Shown here: piece by piece, positions 41,365-51,253 of the stretch
How the letters are laid out: the number at the start of each line of letters is the position of its first letter
How positions within the stretch are numbered: position 1 is the stretch's first letter
Source of the DNA: Vulcanisaeta distributa JCM 11213
GTDB lineage: Archaea; Thermoproteota; Thermoprotei; Thermoproteales; Thermocladiaceae
Reading direction: 5' to 3'
DNA: 64,000 bases
Assembly (NCBI GenBank): GCA_001316125.1
Contig: BBCS01000007.1
Location: 43,311 to 107,310 of the forward strand
Notes under the pieces: generated by a model
Seen by the model: only the letters and a program-made list of their open reading frames with translations
Database searches by the model: none
Told to the model about the DNA's origin: nothing
Made by a program: the position numbers and the translations under genes

Positions 41365-42046
41365 TTACTGAGTGATACCCTCAAGTGATACCTTGACCTC
41401 AAACTCCTCAGGTGGCACGGTAGATCCTCGTTCTCCTTCAACTCACCCCCCCTAACCCTAAGCACCTGCCTAGCCAGCAACCAGTATATCAGTGCTAGGC
41501 TCCTCCTACCCTTGTTATTGCACGGTATTATCAGGTCTACATAGGATATGGGCGTGTCCGTATCCATGAGCGCTATTACGGGTATACCCATTGTAGCTGC
41601 CTCCTCAATTGCCTGCACGTCAGCCTTTGGATCCGTGGATATGAGCAGGTCAGCCTCTATGTAGTGGTTAAGGTTTGGGTTTGTGAATGTACCTGGTATA
41701 AACCTACCCGTTATTGCCCTACACCTAACGAACTTACAGAACATCTCCACAGGCTTAAAGCCATAGGCTTAGCCGAGTATGCAACAACCCTCTCAGGGTC
41801 ATACATCGCAATCATCTTAGCCGCAATCCTAATTCTCTCATCAATCTTTCTAAGGTTGAGGATCCTAAGTCCATCAGGTCTCACAGAGAACACGAAACCC
41901 CCCCTCCTCTGTAAATACGCATTTGACACCCTAGTACCAAGCCTAACACCAGCTGCTAAGTAACGCTCAATGGCGATCAGCAGTTCCTCCTGTGGTGGAA
42001 CTGGTGCAAGGCCCTCTTCACGGGTCTCCTTGCGTTCCTCACCCAT
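41365..42046 (-). CDS. rps2: Small ribosomal subunit protein S2 (frame broken)
   Basis: Archaeal uS2. It has ERYLAAGVRLGTRVSN, GLRILNLRKIDERIRIAAK, VRCRAITGRFIPGTFTNP, ADLLISTDPKADVQAI, GIPVIALMDTDTPISYVDL and CNNKGRRSLALIYWLLARQV. Breaks fall near 41768 and 41424. The C-terminus then reads PPEEFEVKVSLEGITQ. About 226 residues. It lies between enolase and MEMO on the same strand, probably one transcript. Confidence 0.95.
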
Positions 42047-42110
42047 TGGGAACTACGGTGAAGAATCTAATTAATAAGTATTTCACTATGAGGAAATTTA
42101 ATAGGAATTA

Positions 42111-43401
42111 TCAATGCCTAAGCCTTTGGGGCAGTGATTGATTCATCCTAGCGGCCTTACCCATGTAGTCCTGAATCCTAATCAACTCATTAAGCTTAGC
42201 CATTCTCTCACCACCGAGGACTCCACTCTTAATTATTGGTGCCCCCCCAAAGCCAACGGCTATGTGGCCAGTGTCTCATACTCAGTGTCTCCAGATCTAT
42301 GGGACACCACGGGTATATAGCCATTAGACACAGCCAACCTAACCGCTTCCCAGGCCCTAGATAAAGTACCTATTTGGTCAGGCTTTATTATTATAGCATT
42401 TGCAGCACCCTCCTTAATGCCCTTAGATAACCTGGATGGATTTGTCGTGAATAGGTCATCACCAACAATTAGGCACTTATCGCCAACGGAGTCCGTCAAC
42501 TCCGCAAAGGATTGGAAGTCCTCCTCATGGAACGGATCCTCAACATAGACAAGCCCATACTTCTCGATCAACCCCCCCTTAACAAACTCAAGCTGCTCCT
42601 TAGACGTTCTTGAAACCCCCTCATTGGTGTATACATACTTCTCGCCATTCCATAGAGTTGACGCAGCCATGTCAACACCAATCCCTATCTCAAACCCCCC
42701 CATCTTAGAACTAACCTCCTTAACGGCCTTACTTAGGATTTCCAATGCCGTGCTAGTGGAGATCCTGGCTGACCAAGCGCCCTCGTCATTACGGCCACCA
42801 GTAAATGAAGGGTCAGCCTTGACCAACTCCCTAAAGACGGTTCTATGAACCTCTATGTTAGCCTTAAGAGCCGAGTAAATGTCCTGTGCACCGTATGGTA
42901 ATACCAGGAACTCCTGAATATCGGGGCCGAGACCGCGGCTATGCTTACCACCACCAATAACATTACCAAGTGGGTATGGTAAGTCCCTGATATTGGCACC
43001 ACCAAGGTGTTGATAGAGAGGTATTTCTAGGGCATTTGCCGCTGCCCTAGCCGTTGCATAGACGTGGCTATGGCAACCGCGCCGCCTATCCTTGAAAAGT
43101 TCTCCGTACCATCAATCTCCTCAAGCCTAATATCAACCTCACCCTGTATTGAAGCATCCAAACCCATCAGGTCAGGTGCAACACTCTTCTCGAAGGTGCT
43201 TATTGCCAGGTCAACATCATTATTAGGGAAGTAAACAACCTCATGAGAACCCCCCCTTGATGCACCGGCTGGTGCTGCGGCCCTTCCATAACCATCGGTC
43301 AGGTAAACCTCAACCTCGACGGTCTCCTCACCCCCCCTTGAATTAAATATCTTCCTGATACCCAAATCCTCTATGGTAGTATCTGGCATAAACCTCAACA
43401 T
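42111..43401 (-). CDS. eno: Enolase (frame broken)
   Basis: Interconverts 2-phosphoglycerate and PEP. Motifs: [92 protein letters not shown] and [11 protein letters not shown] (catalytic His region). Frame changes near 43065 and 42262. It ends [16 protein letters not shown]. 430 residues, exactly the family length. In-frame C7 runs (for example 43252-43258 and 43331-43337) add Gly residues to active-site loops. A palindrome lies about 40 bp upstream of the ATG. Confidence 0.95.
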
Positions 43402-43439
43402 GGTTAAGAAACCCGGTATTAATGCATTATTTAGTTCAA

Positions 43440-43462
43440 GTATACGTTTACTTTACGTATAC
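43440..43462. promoter_or_regulatory. Palindrome upstream of enolase
   Basis: GTATACGT-TTACTTT-ACGTATAC is a perfect 8-bp inverted repeat with a seven-base spacer. It lies about 40 bp upstream of the enolase start, just beyond the expected TATA position, so it suits an activator or repressor. The same half-site GTATACG occurs as a tight palindrome in the gar1 promoter at 60167-60181. Confidence 0.45.
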
Positions 43463-43473
43463 ATATCAATACA

Positions 43474-44100
43474 TTACTTACCCAAGATAGCCCTTACAAT
43501 ATCAATGAGTGGGTATAGCGTGTCGGAATTAATAACGATCCTCGCTGCATTGGCAACCTCATCATTAACAGGATTATAGGCTATGGAGTACCTTGCCCTC
43601 TTGAGCATTGGTAAGTCCATGTCACTGTCACCAACCGCCATTACGTAATCCCAATCAAGCCCTAACTCACTAACTAATTCATTGACTATGTCCTTATTCT
43701 CCACGTTAACCCTTACCGAAATCAACGAACCATTATCATCAAATACTAATTCATTGCTTATGAAGTAATTTACGTAATCCCTAATGGGGATACCCGTGTA
43801 GTTCAGGCCGCCGCTCACCGCTATAATCAGGACATTATTATCCCTAAGGAATCTTAGTAATTCAAGGGCACCCCCCCTTCTCAGGGTTATGGGAACCTCA
43901 GTCCAGGTCCTTGGTACGTCCATCCATAGAAGGGCATCAACAAGCGCCCAATCCCTGTAATTAATGAGCCCCCCCGCCTTATACGCATCCCTATTCACTG
44001 AGGCCCATTCATCTGTGCCAAGGACCCTATGTAGGTGTTGCCATGCTGACCTGAAGTACGTGAGGACCCCGTCAACGTCGAGAATGGCCGCTCTAATCAT
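43474..44100 (-). CDS. HAD-superfamily hydrolase (phosphoserine phosphatase-like)
   Basis: 208 residues. ILDVDGVLTYF gives the nucleophile motif DxDG, IIAVSGGLNYTGI gives motif II, and MAVGDSDMDLPMLKRA gives motif IV. The cap inserted after motif I is the short helical type seen in phosphoserine phosphatase-like HAD enzymes. The substrate is unknown. The frame is intact. It overlaps the Hsp20-like gene by eight bases. C7 at about 43870 and C6 near 43970 add or keep Gly residues. Confidence 0.8.
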   Translation of the reverse strand: MIRAAILDVDGVLTYFRSAWQHLHRVLGTDEWASVNRDAYKAGGLINYRDWALVDALLWMDVPRTWTEVPITLRRGGALELLRFLRDNNVLIIAVSGGLNYTGIPIRDYVNYFISNELVFDDNGSLISVRVNVENKDIVNELVSELGLDWDYVMAVGDSDMDLPMLKRARYSIAYNPVNDEVANAARIVINSDTLYPLIDIVRAILGK

Positions 44101-44421
44101 TACTCAACACCAATGCTAGTACCTTAATTAACAACTTAATTGTCAATAGTCCGTTCCTATACTCGGCGTGTGAGCCATCCACGGTGACGGGCGCAGGTAA
44201 TTCCTTAATAAGTAGGTACTTCCTACCGTTACCCTCGGCCTTAACGAATAGTTTATTATTATCGAGGAGCTTCACGGTTATTCCATCCCTACCAACACCT
44301 GGAACCTCCACCTCAGCAATTACATAATCATCCTCTATCCTAACCATGTGCCTAGGCTCCCTATACCCGACCTGCTAGGTTCTTCTAGATTGCCCAGGTT
44401 AATCTTAATGACTATACCCAT
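44093..44421 (-). CDS. Small Hsp20/alpha-crystallin-like protein
   Basis: About 109 residues with one alpha-crystallin-type domain: DDYVIAEVEVPGVGRDGITV, KLFVKAEGNGRKYLLIKELP and the terminal strand NGLLTIKL. It lacks the usual C-terminal I-x-I tail. I extend the start to ATG 44421 (MGIVIKINLGNLEEPSRSG), which requires one lost G near 44365, because a TATA-like CTTTTATGC lies about 25 bp before it. Probably a holdase or a co-chaperone-like protein. Confidence 0.65.
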
Positions 44422-44480
44422 GTGCCTCAGTAAATCTTGCATAAAAGCGTTTTTAAAGGCATAACACGTCATTAGCGGGT

Positions 44481-46101
44481 ATGCCCGTCGACTTCAGGGA
44501 TTGGTCATCAGCTGCAATCGCATCGCTTGAGATGAGGGTCATCGATAGGAACGCCGCTTACATGGGCATTGATAGGCACATACTCATGGAGAACGCGGGT
44601 AGTCCGTGGCTACCACCGTCATTGAGAGGTATCCGAAGGCCAGGAGGATCCTCGTTGTCGCTGGGTTGGGTGATAACGGTGGTGATGGTATCGTGGCCGC
44701 CAGGTACCTGCACTCATGGGGGGGTAGGGAGGTTAAGGTGGTTCTCCTTGGTCGCATTAGTGATGCCAGGGAGGAGTTGGTCGTGGATAACCTGGGCATC
44801 CTTAGGGGGGGTTTGAATGTGGAGATAATAGAGGCTCCAACGCCCTATGACTTACTCGCTCACCAGGAGGTCTTTCACCCATGGGCTGAGGTAATCATAG
44901 ACGCCATCATAGGCACTGGAATTAGGGGGGGTGTTCTCAGGGAGCCCCAGGCCACGGCCATTGAATTAATCAATAAGTCATCGGCGTATAAGGTGGCCGT
45001 TGACATACCCAGTGGGTTGGATCCAGACACTGGGGGGGAGGTTAGGGACATTGCGGTTAGGGCGCACGTCACAGTGACAATGCATAGGCCAAAGGTTGGC
45101 CTGGTTAAGGAGGGTGTTTCCCAATATGTTGGTGACTTGGTGATTGCTGATATTGGTATTCCCGAGGAGGTGGAGCACGTCGTTGGTCCTGGCGACCTAT
45201 ACTACATGAGCTATGCCAGGAAGCCCGACTCGAAGAAGGGTGATAATGGGCGTGTACTATTCATTGGTGGTTCCAGGGAGTTCACCGGCGCCATTTACCT
45301 AGCGGCTAAGGCGGCGCTTAGGACCGGCGTCGACTTATCCGTGGTTATGGCCCCTAGGGATGTGGCCAGGGACATAAGGCTCACGACCCAAGTATAATAG
45401 CCATACCCCTAGACGGTGATTACCTAATGCTTAACCATGTGGATCAAATAATGGAGCAGGTTGGTAAGTCCCACGTAATAGCCATTGGACCTGGGCTTGG
45501 GCTTAGGGAGGAGACTATGAAGGCGGTTGTTGAGTTGGTCTCTAGGGCTGTTGATGTTGGTAAGAGGGTGGTCATTGACGCAGACGCCATTAAGGCTATT
45601 GGCGAGTTAAAGAGGCAGGACTTAATAACGAAGAATGTAATTGTAACGCCGCATGCTGGCGAGTTTAAGTGGTTGACCGGCGTTGACATTACTAAGGAGG
45701 GTAATGTCTGGTCTAGGGCCGTGATGGTACGTGACGTGGTTAAATCATCGCTGAGGGGTGGCGTTGTATTGCTTAAGGGTAATGTTGATGTGATAACCGA
45801 TGGCGAGAGGTACAAGCTTAATTTCACGGGTAATCCCGGAATGACCGTCGGGGGCACTGGAGATGTACTCACAGGCGTTGTCTCAGCATTAATGGTCAAG
45901 GTCCAGGACCCACTTGAGGCTGCTGCAATTGGCGCATTCATAACGGGGCTTGCAGGCGACTTAGCGACTAAGGAGCTTGGTTACCACATAACACCCATCG
46001 ACGTCTTGGAGAACATACCTAAGGTGTTCAGGAAGTTAATGAATGTTAATGAGATTGTTAATTCATCGATCCACCCACAGGCCCTAAAGCTCATTGGTTA
46101 G
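44481..46101 (+). CDS. nnr: Bifunctional NAD(P)H-hydrate repair enzyme (epimerase/dehydratase)
   Basis: Repairs hydrated NAD(P)H. The N-terminal epimerase domain has DRHILMENAG, VVAGLGDNGGDGIVAARYL and VDIPSGLDPDTG. The C-terminal ADP-dependent dehydratase domain has GRVLFIGGSREFTGAIYLAA, AIGPGLGL, IDADAIKAIG, VTPHAGEFKWLTG and GNPGMTVGGTGDVLTG. Frame changes near 44602 (GG read as G) and 45390. About 540 residues, normal for archaeal fusions. G7 runs near 44718, 44804, 44925 and 45034 add Gly residues. Confidence 0.93.
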
Positions 46102-46138
46102 CGCTACCTGGTTAAAACGCATTGACCATTGAGCTCAA

Positions 46139-46197
46139 TTATCAGTAGCCTGGAAGGTCATCAATTACCGTCAGAGTCCACCATGATCATCACTTAT
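46139..46197 (-). ncRNA. Box C/D guide sRNA
   Basis: Minus strand, 5' to 3': C GTGATGA (46187-46193), a 12-nt guide TCATGGTGGACT, D' CTGA (46171-46174), a 6-nt spacer, C' TTGATGA (46158-46164), a 12-nt guide CCTTCCAGGCTA, D CTGA (46142-46145). Both D boxes are perfect and both guides are exactly 12 nt. An AT-rich TATA-like GATTTAATAATC lies about 30 bp upstream. By the fifth-base rule the D guide would methylate a C within target UAGCCUGGAAGG. The rRNA or tRNA target was not searched. Confidence 0.88.
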
Positions 46198-46277
46198 ATC
46201 CCCACAACCGTTGAGATTATTAAATCTAAGCCAGCGGCACATTTATAGCTTTCTTACCTCCCAATGGATGTCCACGC

Positions 46278-46505
46278 TTACCCCCTCTCGCGGGTCTTCC
46301 TAATGTCTAGGGCTATGTCCAGTGGGTTGTAGGTTATCGTAACATTAACAACATCCCCCGTCGCACAGGCCACAATGTGAATCTTGGGGGGGTCGTTAAG
46401 TAGCAGGACCTCACACTCAAAGTCTAGGTTTCCATAATCACCAATTAACTGCTTCCTTAGGGCTAACCACAGTGTTTTCCTTACTACCAGTGTCTCCCTA
46501 ATCAT
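46278..46505 (-). CDS. Unrecognised small protein, 75 residues
   Basis: Predicted beta-rich: MIRETLVVRKTLWLALRKQL, FECEVLLLNDP-KIHIVACATG and VVNVTITYNPLDIALDIRKT. It has two cysteines and no membrane segment. C5 at the 3' end (46281-46285) may hide a longer C-terminus: four would continue ERGKRGHPLGGKK. G7 near 46386 adds a Pro. Function unknown. Confidence 0.5.
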   Translation of the reverse strand: MIRETLVVRKTLWLALRKQLIGDYGNLDFECEVLLLNDPPKIHIVACATGDVVNVTITYNPLDIALDIRKTRERG

Positions 46506-46631
46506 TCTATTTCAATAATTCAACTCCAGATAAATAAAGGTTTCCCCGTAATTATTCAAAAACATGCCATGGGCATATCAACATTAATTCTTGATACAAG
46601 CCAGGGCAAACCCCCTCGAGACCTGTAACGA

Positions 46632-47445
46632 ATGAAGCGCTTATCCTCCCACCACATCATTTATGTGGTGATGAGTAGTAGGTTAGTTAGTAGGAGGGTT
46701 CATACAGACACTGGTGCATTATCGTTACTAATTACGAATTACGCATTCTCCCTAATAACGCTAGTGATGATTAATGGCCATAGCATTAATATTATTAGGT
46801 TGGTATTAACCACAGCTCTCGCGGCATTAAATATTATAAGCCTAGTGAAGGCGCACCTGGGCTTAATCTCGAGAAGGGACTTACGTGATTACTCACTATT
46901 CTTAATAAACACAGTGCCATACCTAGTACTCATTTTTTATCTAGGCATTTGGTTATTAATACCCCCCCTGGTACCGCTCATGTTATTCATGGTGGAGGTT
47001 GTGCGTGGGAGGGTAGATCCGTAGTGACTAATGTTTCTGGAACCGCATTAATAGCATCAACGTACCTAGCGTGGTACATCCTCATGGGTGGCGACTTAGT
47101 CCTTAAGGTAATAATGGCGTCATTAACATGGGTCATCTACACGCATTCTCAGCCCTGTACGTGGAGGGTAAATTACCCTTTAGGCAGGGCGTCAAGCCTC
47201 ACTATTCATCGCTCCTCTGGTTCATAGGCTTGCCGGCTCTGGCCTACGGTATTTACGCCGTGGGTGGCTTACTGCCTTTAATAATACTTATTGAGCCAAC
47301 GATTAGGGCATTCATAGCAATTAAGGAGAATAAGTTACCTATGAATGATTTAAGGCGTAGGATTAGGAGGATCGGCATTGGATTACTAATTGAGTCGCTG
47401 GTCTTGGCCGGCCTCATCCTGGTCCTTCTCTACGCATTGGCATGA
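46632..47445 (+). CDS. Multi-pass membrane protein, unknown function (YwiC-like?)
   Basis: About 270 residues and seven or eight hydrophobic helices, including LITNYAFSLITLVMING, LFLINTVPYLVLIFYLGIWL, ALIASTYLAWYILMGGDLVL and LLPLIILIEPTIRAFIAIKE. Frame changes near 46970 (C7) and 47140. The pattern of short helices with FSALYVEGK and basic loops resembles YwiC-like proteins, but I am not sure. ATG 46674 (after the TATA-poor leader) is an alternative start. Confidence 0.5.
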
Positions 47446-48279
47446 TCACCCCCCCTGGTAAAGAAGCACCCCCCCGGAGTACCAGTTGAGTGTTGAGCCT
47501 GGTGCCTGAATAATGACCTGCCAGCATGGGTAGTTGCTGATGTTTATGGTTATGGTTTCAGCGGTTGTTGCATAGGTTGAGTACACCGGGATGCTTATTG
47601 ACGTGCCTGGCACTGTGTAACAGTAAACAGTTACATTGCCACCCGAGGGCACGCTAACGTTAATGAGCAGTGCTTCAACGAGTGTTAGGTTACTGAATGT
47701 GAATAGGGTGTATGATTGCTGCATGTATGTGTAGGGTGCGCCATATAATTGATAGTACATGGCTGCATGCCTCACTAATTTATTAAGCAGGTTTATTATC
47801 TCCGTATTGTTATTAGCCACGTAATTGCTCACGTTAATTACGGCATTGTATACCGCGCTCTCCGCATTATTTACCGTTGATGTTACGTTATTCTCTATAT
47901 TACTCGCCGCATTATCTATTGAAGTTATGATTGACGAGTTAACAGACACCAACTTATTAATTACCCTAGTACTACTTCCATTTATTGTGTTTATGATGTT
48001 TGTCGCATTAATGCGTTGATAGTAGTAAATATTTTCTAGGTACGTGGTTATTACACTTAGGTAGTTAACGATGTTGTGGTAAAGACTTCTCGTGTAGTTG
48101 AGTATTGATGATGCGGTTGTATTTATCGGCTCTAGGTATTGCTGTTGTATCGTGCTTTCATGGGCTAAGATACTACCTGTGTTTGTCATTATAGGGTTTA
48201 GGTAGATGGCTATTGATATTACTAGCAACGCAATGATTACTATTAGGAGTGCGAGGATATACCTTGTATTCCACGCCAT
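47446..48279 (-). CDS. Secreted or surface-anchored glycoprotein, unknown
   Basis: 277 residues. An N-terminal signal anchor (residues 7-27, YILALLIVIIALLVISIAIYL) is followed by a long helical stalk with about a dozen N-x-S/T sequons (NTTA, NYTR, NATN, NSSI, NVTS, NVSN) and then a beta-rich C-terminal domain (LTLVEALLINVSVPSGGN, then TYATTAETITINISNYPCW). Heavy potential N-glycosylation suggests an extracellular location, perhaps associated with the S-layer. The stalk is likely coiled coil. The frame is intact. C7 runs near 47450 and 47470 add Gly. Confidence 0.6.
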   Translation of the reverse strand: MAWNTRYILALLIVIIALLVISIAIYLNPIMTNTGSILAHESTIQQQYLEPINTTASSILNYTRSLYHNIVNYLSVITTYLENIYYYQRINATNIINTINGSSTRVINKLVSVNSSIITSIDNAASNIENNVTSTVNNAESAVYNAVINVSNYVANNNTEIINLLNKLVRHAAMYYQLYGAPYTYMQQSYTLFTFSNLTLVEALLINVSVPSGGNVTVYCYTVPGTSISIPVYSTYATTAETITINISNYPCWQVIIQAPGSTLNWYSGGVLLYQGG

Positions 48280-48402
48280 ATTAAATTAATTAGTGGTTTC
48301 GGACTTATATGAGTTGCTGAGGGTTAAATGGGTTTACCCGGTAGTTATGATATTGTGACTTATAGAGAAATAGTTATAAGGACATAAGTAATAATAGGTC
48401 TA

Positions 48403-50292
48403 ATGGTACCGAGCACAACCGATGAGGTTGAACGGCTTCTCCGAAGTAAGATGAGTGATGAGATGTACCGAAGACTAATGAACATTAATAATCCTGAGCT
48501 TCACAAATTCATAGCCTGGGCCGTGGACCTATGCAAGCCCAATTCCGTGTTCATAAATACGGGTAGCCCTGAGGATCTCGATTACATTAGGAGAAGGGCC
48601 ATAGAGACTGGTGAGGAGATACCGCTGAAAACCCCTGGGCATACGGTTCACTTTGATAGTCCTTATGACCAGGCGAGGGCTCGTGAGGACACGGCCATAT
48701 TATTACCCAATGGCCAGAGGCTTCCCTTCATAAGGACTAAGGATCGTGATGAGGGATTGAAGGAAATGTACTCACTACTTAACGGTATAATGAAGGGTAG
48801 GGAAATGCTGGTGGGCTTCTACTCATTGGGGCCTAAGGGCTCGCCCTTCAGTATACTGGCTGTTCAAATAACGGATTCCTACTACGTAATGCATAATGAG
48901 AACATACTATATAGGGCCGCTTATGATGAATTCGTCAGACAGGGCGAGAGGGCTAGGTTCCTCAGGTTCATTCACTCCCAGGGTGAGTTAAATGAGATGA
49001 AGCAGAGCAAGAACATTAAGCAGAGGAGAATATACATAGACCTCCTCGGCGAGACCGTGTACTCGGTGAATACGCAGTACGGCGGTAATAGCATTGGTCT
49101 CAAGAAACTCGCCCTCAGACTAACGATTAAGAGGGCTATGGAGGAGGGGGGGTGGCTCAGTGAGCACATGTTCCTAATAGGTGTTGAGGGGGGGCCTAAT
49201 GGCAGGGTCACGTACTTCACTGGCGCATTCCCATCATACTCAGGTAAGACATCAACGGCTATGCTCGGTAGGCTAATCGGTGATGACCTGGCATTCCTAA
49301 GGAATGTTAATGGTGAGGTTAGGGCCGTTAACCCTGAAATAGGCGTGTTCGGCATAATTGAGGGTATAAACCCAATCGATGATCCATTAATATACGAGGT
49401 GTTAACGAAACCCAACGAGATAATATTCTCGAATGTGTTGATCACCGAGGATGGTGAGGTGTACTGGAACGGGATGGGTAAGCCAGAACCGGAGAGGGGC
49501 ATTAATTATACGGGCAGGTGGTGGAAGGGGGGGAAGACCGATGAGAAGGGTAACTCAATACCACCGTCACACCCCAACGCAAGGTTCACAGTATCATTAA
49601 AGGCATTTAAGAACCTGGACCCAGCCTATGATGATCCAACGGCGTTGTTGTTGGTGGAATAATATTCGGGGGGTAGGGACCCAGACACATTAGTCCCTGT
49701 CGTTGAATCCTTTAATTGGGAGCATGGTGTTATCACAATAGCCGCATCTCTCGAGTCAGAGAGAACAGCCGCGGTAATCGGCAAGCCCGGAGAGAGGGAG
49801 TTTAACCCAATGGCTAACCTTGACTTCCTATCCGTAGACCTGGGCATTTACATAACTAATTACCTAAAGTTTGGTGAGGGCCTTACGAAGCCTCCAAGGA
49901 TATTCGGTGTTAATTACTTCCTTAGGGATGGGCAGGGCAGGTTCCTGAATAGTAAGGAGGATAAGAGGGTCTGGCTTCAGTGGATGGAGAGGAGGGTGCA
50001 TAATGAGCTTGGCGCAATAACCACGCCCATAGGCTACATACCGAGGTATGAGGACCTGAAGGCTCTATTCAGGGAGGTGCTCAATAGGGAGTATAGGCTT
50101 GAGGATTACACGAAGCAATTTGCAATAAGGGCTACAAAGCTTCTCGAGAAGATAGATAGGATTTGGAAGATATACTCGGAGATACCCACGACACCGAGGA
50201 GGTTCTTTGAAGTGCTTGAGGAGCAGAAACAGAGGTTGTTGGATGCCAGGAATAAGTACGGTGACGTAATACCACCACAGAAGTTCGAGTAG
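48403..50292 (+). CDS. pckG: Phosphoenolpyruvate carboxykinase (GTP)
   Basis: Makes PEP from oxaloacetate and GTP for gluconeogenesis. About 629 residues. It has FHSPYDQAR-like substrate loops, [16 protein letters not shown], the P-loop [36 protein letters not shown] [11 protein letters not shown], and the C-terminal WLQWMERRV. The hyper-reactive P-loop Cys found in most GTP-type enzymes (ACGKT) is Ser here (YSGKT). A frame change near 49640-49672 (a G lost in ACGGCG, one extra in a G6 run) splits the gene. A TATA box (GTTATAAGG, near 48373-48381) is 25 bp before the ATG. Confidence 0.94.
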
Positions 50293-50349
50293 GGGGGGTT
50301 CATAATATCTAAGGGTTAAAAACCACAGTGATATTCCTTACTTAATAAA

Positions 50350-50712
50350 ATGGCATCACGATGGTATGCAAGGGCTGAGCGGTATAGGACGTTGAGTAAG
50401 GATATGTTCAATAGAGGTTTTTATCCAGAGGCGTGCTTTTTCGCGCAGCAAGCTACTGAATTTTACCTTAAGGGTAAGCTCATAGAATTAACGGGTTCGA
50501 GGTTATATACACATTCAATAGTCACGCTATTAAATCAGGTGGTCTCAATACTTAATAAGCCCATTAGTAACGATGTCATTAAGTGCGCTAAGCTCCTTAC
50601 CGAACAGTACATAGGGTCTAGGTACCCCCCCGATGCCCGAATGATTGATTACGATAAGGATGACGCTGAGGATTGCCTCAGGTGCATGGAGATGGTGATG
50701 AACTATGTTTAG
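50350..50712 (+). CDS. HEPN-domain protein
   Basis: 120 residues of four-helix HEPN fold: WYARAERYRTLSKDMFNRGF, PEACFFAQQATEFYLKGKLI and RLYTHSIVTLLNQV. HEPN proteins pair with minimal nucleotidyltransferases as toxin-antitoxin-like modules. Its start and stop overlap the partner by eight bases. The R-x4-6-H motif of RNase HEPN toxins is not evident. C7 near 50626 adds one Pro to the RYPDAR segment. Confidence 0.82.
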   Translation: MASRWYARAERYRTLSKDMFNRGFYPEACFFAQQATEFYLKGKLIELTGSRLYTHSIVTLLNQVVSILNKPISNDVIKCAKLLTEQYIGSRYPPDARMIDYDKDDAEDCLRCMEMVMNYV

Positions 50713-51085
50713 GGAAATCCTCCTAAGGATGCATCGTGAAATCGAGGAGTGGATAAGAGGGCTATGTAATGAGGGTTACACGGTCATACTCTTCGGCTCG
50801 AGGGCGCGTGGCGAGGCTAGAATAGACAGTGACTGGGACTTACTCATCATAGGTGATAAACCACCCACCGAACCACCGAATGACCTGGCCCAGGTGCATT
50901 ACGCGGACGTTTCAACGGCTGAAAGAGAAATTGAAAACTTCAACACGATATTCCTTGACGCATTCTACGAAGGTAAGCTACTATGCGGTGACGCAGTGGT
51001 GTTTAATAAGTTAAGAAACAAAGTCCTTAATGTAACCAGGGATTTCATAAAAACGAAGGACGGGTGGATAAGAATAAGGCAATAA
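50705..51085 (+). CDS. Minimal nucleotidyltransferase (MNT) partner of HEPN
   Basis: 126 residues. ILFGSRARGEARIDSDWDLLI carries the GS...DxD nucleotidyltransferase motif of the polymerase-beta superfamily. In HEPN/MNT modules the MNT protein neutralises the HEPN toxin, in studied cases by AMPylation. It is longer than the minimal form because of a C-terminal basic segment. The frame is intact. It ends 15 bp before the tRNA-Lys gene. Confidence 0.88.
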   Translation: MFREILLRMHREIEEWIRGLCNEGYTVILFGSRARGEARIDSDWDLLIIGDKPPTEPPNDLAQVHYADVSTAEREIENFNTIFLDAFYEGKLLCGDAVVFNKLRNKVLNVTRDFIKTKDGWIRIRQ

Positions 51086-51100
51086 GATTTATGGCAAAAT

Positions 51101-51175
51101 TGGCGGGCCCGGTGGGATTCGAACCCACGACCTACGGGTTAAAAGCCGCCGCTCTACCTGGCTGAGCTACGGCCC
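51101..51175 (-). tRNA. tRNA-Lys (UUU), CCA encoded
   Basis: On the minus strand the gene reads GGGCC(C)GTAGCTCAG at the 5' end, an anticodon loop CTTTTAA, T-arm GTGGGTTCGAATCCCAC, and acceptor CGGGCCCG followed by an encoded CCA (51101-51103). The anticodon TTT gives lysine. Two bases look missing compared with the pairing partners: one C in the 5' acceptor strand (GGGCCG for GGGCCCG) and one G in the anticodon stem (GCGGC for GCGGGC). Both are triplets shortened by one, the same error type seen in the protein genes. Confidence 0.93.
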
Positions 51176-51253
51176 AGTCAAGTACACTTTTATCACCGCC
51201 TTTTAAGGTTTTATGTTGCCTTATCTTTTTAACCTCGTTGTTTTAATTACTCC

